Positions 16,715-22,843 of a DNA stretch of 22,843 nt are shown here, one piece after another; the stretch's first letter is position 1, and each line of letters opens with the position of its first letter. Made by a program: the position numbers and the translations under genes. Under the pieces are notes generated by a model. It had not been told where the DNA came from, ran no database searches, and saw nothing but the letters and a program-made list of their open reading frames with translations. The DNA comes from Ponticaulis sp. (GTDB taxonomy: Bacteria > Pseudomonadota > Alphaproteobacteria > Caulobacterales > Hyphomonadaceae), in assembly GCA_002699325.1 (NCBI GenBank), contig PABS01000046.1, positions 86,151 to 108,993 of the forward strand, in the 5' to 3' direction.

Positions 16715-17569
16715 CTAGGCTGCGTGTTTTCCGTGCTTAGTCAGATAGAATCGCCGTTCCACGACACTTAGCACTGCGTCTCTAAGTGTTTCTGGAAGAA
16801 CCGGTTTTCCGATGAGTTTGTTGACACCGTTTCGACCGGCGAGTGTCGCGCTTGGGCGGTCTTTGTGCGTGGTAAAAAATACTACGGGCGTGTCGTTCGG
16901 CAGATCAGTGCCGCCACGTCGGATGCAACGAAGAAGTTCAAGACCGCTGACCGGCTCCATTTCCCAATCTGAAATGATGAATGTCGGCTGATATTCGTTG
17001 ATAATTTTGAGGACTTTAAACCCGGACGCCGCCACGCGCAGGGATTCGACTCCCATCTCGCGCAGAGTGGATCTCATCATATCGCGGATATACGGATCAT
17101 CTTCAGCGATAAGAATGCGCTCCTTGCTCATCATTCGCGTGCGCGCTTCTTCTCTTGCCAAGTCGAGTAAACGATCCGTTTGATTGGCTGTCTCAGTAGG
17201 ATCAGCAACCAGATGCATCAATAACCTTGAATTCTCTGGCACGAGACCGCTCTGAAGCTCGAGCAGGTCTTCGAGTTTACCTATGATTGGCGCGAGTTGT
17301 CGTTCAATAACGTCCCGGTTTTTGCCCGAAAGGTCGTTGAGACGCTTTTCTAGCTTGCCGATTTTCAGTCCCACCTGCCGGTAGCCAAGGCAGTGAGCGG
17401 CGCCTGCCATACGGTGAAGTTCTGCGCGTGTATCCCGTATCGCAGTTTGCAAGTCACGATTGCGTTCTGATTCGAGGAGAAACCTCAGCAGGCTGCGGAT
17501 TTGTATAGGAAATGCCTCGCAGTAGCGCATTATCGTAGCTTCAAGTGAATCTTGCAGTTGTGTAGTCAT
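16715..17569 (-). CDS. HPt-REC fusion phosphorelay protein (copy 2)
   Basis: A paralogue of the neighbouring protein, 284 residues from ATG 17569 (a GTG one codon upstream is equally open; residue numbers here count from that GTG). HPt phosphoacceptor H53 in LHRMAGAAHCLGY; receiver with acidic E157-D158-D159, phosphoacceptor D202 in IISDWEMEPVSG, T234 and K256 (GKP). The shared signature RYC near residue 17, PENSRLL in the linker and SGLELLRCIRRG in the receiver tie the three HPt-REC proteins of this window together. First gene of the two-gene minus-strand operon, divergent from the histidine kinase across a 202-bp region, so co-regulation with the kinase is likely. Confidence 0.9.
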   Translation of the reverse strand: MTTQLQDSLEATIMRYCEAFPIQIRSLLRFLLESERNRDLQTAIRDTRAELHRMAGAAHCLGYRQVGLKIGKLEKRLNDLSGKNRDVIERQLAPIIGKLEDLLELQSGLVPENSRLLMHLVADPTETANQTDRLLDLAREEARTRMMSKERILIAEDDPYIRDMMRSTLREMGVESLRVAASGFKVLKIINEYQPTFIISDWEMEPVSGLELLRCIRRGGTDLPNDTPVVFFTTHKDRPSATLAGRNGVNKLIGKPVLPETLRDAVLSVVERRFYLTKHGKHAA

Positions 17570-17771
17570 CACACCATTCCTTTAGACACCCGTATCAAGT
17601 GTTTTGGGATTATCCGGACCGGAGTGTAAACAAATTGGGAAACTTAATTCAGTTTTAGGGGCGTCTTCGGTTAACAAAATATTTCAGGTAGTCATCTGTT
17701 AATACTCTGGAGGCCTTCGTTAAGATTTATGAGACATATTTATTTGGCAAATTGCTTTCGGATATCTGCCA
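17570..17771. promoter_or_regulatory. Shared divergent promoter region of the phosphorelay genes
   Basis: This AT-rich gap lies between the divergent HPt-REC operon and the histidine kinase operon and must contain both promoters. TTAA tetramers occur at 17644, 17671, 17699 and 17720. The first forms TTAA-N7-TTAG (17644-17658), one base off the CtrA consensus TTAA-N7-TTAA of alphaproteobacteria. I see no convincing -35/-10 pair. Regulation by CtrA is only a suggestion. Confidence 0.35.
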
Positions 17772-20700
17772 ATGAAACAGAAGCTGCCAGTTCTCTCTTC
17801 GCTTAGATTTCGCATTGTCTTGCTAACTATCGGCTTTTCTCTGCTGGCAGCATCATCTGTGCTCTGGCTGAATGAAGTGAAGGCGAAAGAGCTCGCCGAA
17901 ACCCGTGCTGAAGAGCAATTGGCAAGCGAAGTTCAAAAAATCGCTCTCAAACTCGAGGGCGCGCTGGAGACCGTAGCCGCTGACGCTCGACTGGCTGCGT
18001 CGACGCCTCCGATCCAGGGAATCATCAGGTCAGAACGGAATAACGGGATAGATCCTCTGGACGGATCGACCAATGAAATCTGGCGTCGTCGTCTAGAGTC
18101 GATTTTTTCCTCCATGATGCGCGTACGCGGTGACTACGACCAATTGCGGTTCATCGGCTTTGAAGATGACGGACGTGAGCTGGTTCGCGTGGATCGCGTC
18201 GGCCCAGACATTTCGATTGTTCCACCCGTGCGGCTCCAGGCCAAAGGCGATGAGCCCTACATGGTCGCTGGGAAATCGCTTCAGCCAGGGCGGACCACGG
18301 TTTTTCCTGTCTCGCTAAACCGGGAGTTCGGTAAGGTTGACGTCTCAAAGGCGCCAATAATTCGGGTCGTCGTGCCGGTCGCCGATGAGATTGGTGAGCC
18401 CTACGGGATTGTGGTTATTAACATCAATGCGGAAGTGTTTCTCAATGGAATTGTAAGCGAGGTTCGACCTCCGCATACAACTTACATAATCGATAATTAC
18501 AGTAATTTTTATCTATACAACCCGAAACGACGGTCAGGTGAGTTTGTTCTGTCCGAAACGCTGGATCCTGAGAACATAGAATTCGTTCGCCAATTGAGTG
18601 GGGGTGAGCATTCTGAAGGTGACTTCGTAGCGCCTTATCCGCTGGTGAACACAGGTCTGGCACAAGGCCTGAAATTAGATGCCGTTGTTACCAGCCCGCG
18701 TCTGCCGATGATGTCAGCGTTCTCAACATCACTGTCAGACGGTGCGGCTTTTGTTCTGCTCATGCTTGGCATTGGAACTGGCCTTGTCGCCTTTTTCGCA
18801 ACGCGGATGACTGAACCCTTGCGAGAAATGACGGAAAGTATTTCCCGCTACCGGGCTTCCGGTCATGAGCAGAGACTTGATCTGCCAAACCAATCTGGTG
18901 GCGAGATTGGGAATCTTTCCAAGGCATTCAGTGATCTTGTGAAACAGTTGGAAGACAGTCGAACACGCACTAATGACATTGTTCGCCATTCGGTCGATGG
19001 CCTCATCGTCATTAATCGCGAAGGCACTGTTGAAACGTTCAATCCGGCATGTGAGCGCATGTTCGGATATCAGGCCCATGAAGTGATAGGTAAGAATGTC
19101 ACAGCTCTGATCTCTGAGAATGACGCGGCCTGGTCGGACGAGCGTCAGAATGCAGACCAGTTTTCTGTAGAGTCTGGTGCTGTAGGAACGAGTCGAGAGG
19201 TTTGTGGTCGAAAGAAATCCGGAGAGGAATTTCCCCTCGAACTCACGATCGGTGAATTTCGTCAGAACGGAAAAGTGTATTTCAGCGGAAGTTTACGTGA
19301 CCTGAGCGAGAGGAAGCGCCACGAACGTGAGATTGAGCGACAGAAGAATACCCTGGAGCTGGCTCTCGACACTGGCCAACTTGGTTTTTGGTTATGGCAC
19401 CTTCCAACGGGCAAAGTCGATTTCTGTGATCGGTCGGCTTCTCTTGTCGGGCTGACGCGCGACCAGATGAGCTCGGACCATTCGAACTGGAACAATCTGG
19501 TCGACCCGGAACAGCGCGACCGTGTGGCTCAAGCTATGGCAGCATTCATCAAGAACAATTGCGACGTATTCGAACAAGAATTTCGGATGAAACATAAAGA
19601 CGGAGACTGGGTCTGGGTATTATCCAGGGCCGTCGTCTCAGAACGCGATGCTGATGGGCGCATTGTTCAGATTACAGGCGTCCAGCAAGATATCACTGAC
19701 CGGAAACGCAAAGAACTTCAGATAGAAGACCGGAACCGTCGCCTCGAGATGGCTGAGACTGTCGCAAATATGGGGCATTGGAGTTTAACGGCGAAAACAG
19801 GTGAGATGCGCTGGTCGAAAGGTATCTTCGAGATCCATGGCCTCGATCCTGAAGATGGACTTCCTCCATTGGAAGAGGCGATTGAATTTTATCATGAAGA
19901 AGACCGTCAGCTCGTTTCAGATTATGTCGACGCTGCGATCAATCATGGGACGCCATTTGAGTTTCAGTTGAGACTTGTCAGAAAAACGGGCGAGATCCGA
20001 CATGTGGTATCCCGCGGAGAGCCTATTTCTTTGGACGGCGACCCAGAAAGAACGATCGTTTTCGGGGTCTTCCAGGATGTGACCGAGAAGGTCCGTTCCG
20101 AAATGAAGCTGAAAGCCAGCGAAAATAAAAACCGTTCTCTGCTTGAGACGATCGTAGATGGGGTTTGTACGATAGATACCGCCGGTATCATCGATAATTG
20201 CAATCCCGCTATGGCCAGAATGTTCGGCTACACGGTTGATGAGCTGATTGGCTCGCACGTCTCCCGTCTGATCCCTGCGCATGCACGAGATCTGCACGCA
20301 AAATCTCATCAGGCACTGGTTAAATCATCAAATTCTTCACTCCTGGGGCAGACACTGCAGCATGAGGGTCTGCGTAAGAATGGCGAAGTCTTTACGCTGG
20401 AAGTCGCCATAAGCGAGCTTCAACTGGATGGACGCAAGCTCTTTACTGGCGTGATGCGCGATATTACTGAGCGTAAACAGATGGAGACGATGAAAGATGA
20501 ATTCGTCTCGACGGTGAACCATGAGTTACGCACGCCTCTGACGTCCATTTTTGGCTCGCTTGACCTCCTTAGGCATATGAGTACCGGAAAACTGGATGAG
20601 AAAGGTGACAGGCTTCTTCGGCTGGCACATGATGGCTGTGGACGTCTGACTTCGCTCGTAAACGATATTCTCGACATTGAGAAGATTGCAGCCGGCAAAA

Positions 20701-21203
20701 TGGATTATCGGTTCGAGACCGTTCATCTCACGGATGTCGTCGATGACATCATTACCCGGCATGAGGGGCTTGCTGAGCGATACAAGGTTCGTTTCGATGT
20801 TCAGCATGAGATTGACGATGTCCAGGTTAATCTGGACCCAAGCCGTTTCAACCAGGCGGTCGTCAATCTTCTGTCCAATGCAGCAAAGTTCTCCCCGGAA
20901 GGCGCAGCTGTGACCATTCTCACGCAGCGACTCGAAAATGGCAGGATTCGGATTTGTGTGAATGACCGCGGGCCCGGTATTCCGGCGGCGTTCCGGTCCC
21001 GCATTTTCGAGAGGTTTGCTCAAGCCGATGGATCTTCGACCCGTAAGAACACCGCAGGCAGCGGCCTGGGGCTGAATATCACGAAATCAATCATAGAAGC
21101 CTTTGGCGGCACAGTCGGTTTTGAGACTGAAGACGGGAAGGGTACGACCTTCTATTTTGATCTGCCAACAGCAGAAATGATGCAGCAGGCCATCGCCTCA
21201 TGA
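17772..21203 (+). CDS. Membrane sensor histidine kinase with periplasmic sensor, HAMP and four PAS domains
   Basis: A 1143-residue kinase. TM1 at about 13-33, a periplasmic double-Cache-like sensor at about 34-320 (YDQLRFIGFEDDGRELVRV is typical), TM2 at about 323-345, then HAMP. Four PAS domains follow at about 397-515, 530-650, 655-785 and 790-905. The HisKA phosphoacceptor is H917 (STVNHELRTPL). The ATPase has its N box near 1027-1040 (VVNLLSNAAKF), DRGPGIP, IFERFAQ and GSGLGL. There is no attached receiver, so it must phosphorylate a separate one, most simply the single-domain receiver 31 bp downstream. PAS1 and PAS4 resemble the FixL PAS class, and PAS4 has a His aligned with the FixL haem ligand, but haem binding is unproven. 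The ATG at 17772 begins a normal membrane-insertion N-terminus. Confidence 0.93.
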   Translation: MKQKLPVLSSLRFRIVLLTIGFSLLAASSVLWLNEVKAKELAETRAEEQLASEVQKIALKLEGALETVAADARLAASTPPIQGIIRSERNNGIDPLDGSTNEIWRRRLESIFSSMMRVRGDYDQLRFIGFEDDGRELVRVDRVGPDISIVPPVRLQAKGDEPYMVAGKSLQPGRTTVFPVSLNREFGKVDVSKAPIIRVVVPVADEIGEPYGIVVININAEVFLNGIVSEVRPPHTTYIIDNYSNFYLYNPKRRSGEFVLSETLDPENIEFVRQLSGGEHSEGDFVAPYPLVNTGLAQGLKLDAVVTSPRLPMMSAFSTSLSDGAAFVLLMLGIGTGLVAFFATRMTEPLREMTESISRYRASGHEQRLDLPNQSGGEIGNLSKAFSDLVKQLEDSRTRTNDIVRHSVDGLIVINREGTVETFNPACERMFGYQAHEVIGKNVTALISENDAAWSDERQNADQFSVESGAVGTSREVCGRKKSGEEFPLELTIGEFRQNGKVYFSGSLRDLSERKRHEREIERQKNTLELALDTGQLGFWLWHLPTGKVDFCDRSASLVGLTRDQMSSDHSNWNNLVDPEQRDRVAQAMAAFIKNNCDVFEQEFRMKHKDGDWVWVLSRAVVSERDADGRIVQITGVQQDITDRKRKELQIEDRNRRLEMAETVANMGHWSLTAKTGEMRWSKGIFEIHGLDPEDGLPPLEEAIEFYHEEDRQLVSDYVDAAINHGTPFEFQLRLVRKTGEIRHVVSRGEPISLDGDPERTIVFGVFQDVTEKVRSEMKLKASENKNRSLLETIVDGVCTIDTAGIIDNCNPAMARMFGYTVDELIGSHVSRLIPAHARDLHAKSHQALVKSSNSSLLGQTLQHEGLRKNGEVFTLEVAISELQLDGRKLFTGVMRDITERKQMETMKDEFVSTVNHELRTPLTSIFGSLDLLRHMSTGKLDEKGDRLLRLAHDGCGRLTSLVNDILDIEKIAAGKMDYRFETVHLTDVVDDIITRHEGLAERYKVRFDVQHEIDDVQVNLDPSRFNQAVVNLLSNAAKFSPEGAAVTILTQRLENGRIRICVNDRGPGIPAAFRSRIFERFAQADGSSTRKNTAGSGLGLNITKSIIEAFGGTVGFETEDGKGTTFYFDLPTAEMMQQAIAS

Positions 21204-21234
21204 CAACCTCAACGAAAAATCGGAGTTCAGACCA

Positions 21235-21645
21235 ATGAACCGCCCTCTCAATAAAGTTCTCTATCTCGAAGATGATCCTCACATTTCCGAAGTCGCCATG
21301 ATTGCCATGCGCGATATCGGTGGTCTTGATGTGATTCGTTGCGAGACAGGTGCCGACGCGATCAGCCAGATTGAGTCCTTTCAGCCTGATCTTCTGCTCT
21401 TTGACGTGATGTTACCAGATATGGACGGACCGCAAACGCTCGACAAAATCCGGAACCTCTCGGGGTTTGAGAAGACACCGGTCGTTTTTATGACCGCGAA
21501 AGCGCAGGTTCAGGAGCAGAAGCGATATATGGAATTGGGTGCGCTTACAGTCATTGTTAAGCCATTCGATGCCATGATGCTGGCAGTCCAGCTCAGATCA
21601 GTTTGGAGCGCGCGCGCTTCCGTATCTGATGCTTGTCCGGCGTAA
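21235..21645 (+). CDS. Single-domain response regulator (stand-alone receiver)
   Basis: A 136-residue CheY/DivK-like receiver. Acidic pocket E12-D13-D14 (YLEDDPH), phosphoacceptor D57 (LLFDVMLPDMDG), T87 (FMTAKAQ) and K109 (VKPFD) are all present, so it should be competent for phosphorylation. No output domain. It lies 31 bp after the kinase and 36 bp before an HPt-REC gene on the same strand, preceded by GGAG. Because the kinase lacks its own receiver, this protein is the natural first acceptor and could pass phosphate to the HPt domains of the three HPt-REC proteins. That order is inferred from standard His-Asp-His-Asp logic. Confidence 0.92.
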   Translation: MNRPLNKVLYLEDDPHISEVAMIAMRDIGGLDVIRCETGADAISQIESFQPDLLLFDVMLPDMDGPQTLDKIRNLSGFEKTPVVFMTAKAQVQEQKRYMELGALTVIVKPFDAMMLAVQLRSVWSARASVSDACPA

Positions 21646-21681
21646 AGCGACTTCTGACAAGCGCCGAGAAGGAGGCGGTAT

Positions 21682-22515
21682 TTGATCAATCCAGCAGACA
21701 GTACGCGCGAAATTGTAACGCGTTATTGCCAGCAATTGCCTTCGGAAATTTCTGGCCTGGCGAGTTTGCTGGAAGTCTGCTCGACTGACGAGTCACGGCG
21801 CGAGAGTACTTTAAAAGAGTTCCATCATGAGGTCCACCGCATGGCAGGTGCGGCCCATTGCATGGGTTTCCCATTTCTCGGCAACGAGCTTGGGAATGTC
21901 GAATTTCTTTTACTTGGCCTGATTGAACGTGGACCAGAAGCGGGTCTGAAGGATATCCTTGAAGTCGCCAATCGACTGCAGGCTGTTGCGCGTCTGAAAG
22001 GTTACGTTACCCCACAGAATTCGGGTTTGCTTCGCGCTGTACAGCAAAGTCAGGTTCAGCAGATATCCGCCGAAGACCCCAAGCCATCCCGCGCGATCCT
22101 GCCCAGTTCATTCAGTGCGCAGAGAATCGTGTTTGCGGATGACGATATGACTATTCGCATGCTGATGCGCGAAATGCTGACGAATCTTGGTGTGCGTTCT
22201 GTTGAAACGGCCGTGAATGGTCAAGAAGCGCTGCAAATTCTGGAACGCTTCAATGCGACCATCGTGATCACTGACTGGCGGATGAAGCCGGTGAGCGGCA
22301 TGGATCTTTTAAAACGAATCCGCGGCGGTAAAACCATGGTTGACCGTGACTGTCCGGTTATTTTTCTGACGTCCAGCAACACAGTGAAAGATGTGAAGCT
22401 CGCCATTAATGAGGGCGCGAACCACTTCCTTGTGAAGCCGTTCACAACCTCGGCCGTGGAGAAAGCGCTACATCAGGTGATTCTACGCACACATTCGGAA
22501 GAGATGCTTCTCTAG
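21682..22515 (+). CDS. HPt-REC fusion phosphorelay protein (copy 3)
   Basis: The third HPt-REC paralogue, 277 residues. H52 in VHRMAGAAHCMGF is the HPt phosphoacceptor; the receiver has D153-D154-D155, phosphoacceptor D198 (IVITDWRMKPVSG), T230 and K252 (VKP). It shares RYC near residue 15, a PQNSGLL linker element and SGMDLLKRIRGG with the other two copies. The start is TTG at 21682, well placed after GGAGG. It is the last gene of the kinase operon and is followed by a terminator-like hairpin. Being in the kinase operon while its two relatives are divergent suggests an inverted duplication around the kinase. Confidence 0.9.
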   Translation: MINPADSTREIVTRYCQQLPSEISGLASLLEVCSTDESRRESTLKEFHHEVHRMAGAAHCMGFPFLGNELGNVEFLLLGLIERGPEAGLKDILEVANRLQAVARLKGYVTPQNSGLLRAVQQSQVQQISAEDPKPSRAILPSSFSAQRIVFADDDMTIRMLMREMLTNLGVRSVETAVNGQEALQILERFNATIVITDWRMKPVSGMDLLKRIRGGKTMVDRDCPVIFLTSSNTVKDVKLAINEGANHFLVKPFTTSAVEKALHQVILRTHSEEMLL

Positions 22516-22572
22516 CGGTTTTCGGCGGCCATCTGCAGTGAGATCAGAACCGCCTGTGACAGGGCCCAGAGC

Positions 22573-22593
22573 ACGCTTATGAGCGTTTTTTTT
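22573..22593 (+). terminator. Putative terminator of the kinase operon
   Basis: ACGCT (22573-22577) and AGCGT (22582-22586) form a 5-bp stem with a TATG loop, followed by T through 22593 (eight consecutive T from 22586). It lies 57 bp after the HPt-REC stop. The stem is short, so efficiency is uncertain. Confidence 0.5.
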
Positions 22594-22764
22594 GTGGGAC
22601 TACGGCGGGAAAGAGTGGTGCGCCTCTCAACAATAGAGGCGAACTCATTATGGAAGATGTTAGCGGACTGGAATGCGGTTCTAAAAGATTGTCCGGCGCA
22701 TCTTCTCGAAGGCAATCCAAGCCCTGACGAGCCTGAACACACAACACCTGAGACAGCGGAGTAG
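22579..22764 (+). CDS. Possible small ORF upstream of the MobC-like gene
   Basis: A 61-codon frame, from ATG 22579 inside the terminator-like hairpin, or more plausibly from GTG 22594, 22615 or 22618. The body reads as an acidic soluble helix-rich peptide (STIEANSLWKMLADWNAVL) ending PEHTTPETAE. It stops 5 bp before the ATG of the MobC-like gene, which suggests an operon. No family recognised. A competing minus-strand frame (22512-22784) covers the same bases, so coding status is uncertain. Confidence 0.35.
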   Translation: MSVFFVGLRRERVVRLSTIEANSLWKMLADWNAVLKDCPAHLLEGNPSPDEPEHTTPETAE

Positions 22765-22769
22765 CCGCT

Positions 22770-22843
22770 ATGTCTCACGATCAATCTATAGAATGCCGCC
22801 GTCGCGCGGCACCATTCTCACTGCGCCTGAGCGATGAAGAGCG
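22770..22843 (+). CDS. Start of a MobC-like / ribbon-helix-helix mobilization protein (cut by window edge)
   Basis: Only about 24 residues are visible, MSHDQSIECRRRAAPFSLRL then SDEER. The basic N-terminus followed by PFSLRLSDEER is the pattern seen at the start of MobC-type relaxosome accessory proteins and other ribbon-helix-helix DNA binders, where the strand is followed by an R-x-x-hydrophobic helix. ATG 22770 follows GGAG at 8 bases. If correct, a relaxase gene should follow outside the window. The evidence is a short motif only. Confidence 0.45.
   Translation, partial: MSHDQSIECRRRAAPFSLRLSDEE

Noticed and set aside
22512..22784. 90-codon minus-strand frame ending in a hydrophobic helix
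   Set aside because: It overlaps the 3' end of an HPt-REC gene, a terminator-like T-run and the start of the MobC-like gene, and has no clear ribosome-binding site. It is kept only as an alternative to the small plus-strand ORF.
1..22843. CRISPR arrays, insertion sequences or transposase genes
   Set aside because: No regularly spaced direct repeats, no transposase-like reading frame and no terminal inverted repeats were seen in the window.

Overview
This is a chromosomal window from a Gram-negative bacterium. The best fit is an alphaproteobacterium, probably a marine stalked or budding type such as the Hyphomonadaceae/Maricaulales. The pointers are a complete ccoNOQP-ccoGHI (fixNOQP-fixGHI) block, a propionyl-CoA carboxylase beta subunit, Caulobacterales-style signalling proteins, and a sulfotransferase-bearing surface-polysaccharide enzyme. 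The taxon is inferred from gene content and style, not from a marker gene.

Left part (1-6500, all minus strand): the operon for the high-affinity cbb3 cytochrome oxidase and its assembly factors reads right to left as ccoN, ccoO, ccoQ, ccoP, ccoG, ccoH, ccoI, with ccoI cut by the window edge. The 54-codon ccoQ and a 15-codon leader ORF overlapping the ccoN start are included. Spacing is tight, with several start/stop overlaps. An 11-bp hairpin separates the structural genes from ccoG.

Middle part (6480-10470): two small unrecognised plus-strand genes (95 and 83 aa), a strong bidirectional terminator, a lipoprotein c-type cytochrome, pccB without a visible pccA, a secreted His/Arg-rich protein, and tRNA-Trp(CCA). 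Several clear inverted repeats lie between the genes.

Right part (10657-22515): first comes a 1733-residue protein that appears to fuse a GT4 glycosyltransferase, a second GT-A-like domain, a P-loop sulfotransferase and an array of about four beta-sandwich modules, three of them clearly tandem repeats. It is followed by a signalling island. One membrane histidine kinase (predicted periplasmic sensor, HAMP, four PAS domains, HisKA, HATPase) is co-oriented with a single-domain receiver and an HPt-REC fusion. Two more HPt-REC paralogues are transcribed divergently from a shared 200-bp region. No DNA-binding or enzymatic output domain is visible, so the module looks like a self-contained phosphorelay with three parallel HPt-REC nodes.

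Right edge (22516-22843): a terminator-like hairpin, a small ORF, and the start of a gene whose N-terminus resembles MobC/ribbon-helix-helix mobilization proteins, hinting at a mobile element beyond the window.

The best candidates for something undescribed are the 1733-aa fusion enzyme and the HK plus REC plus 3x HPt-REC phosphorelay beside it.
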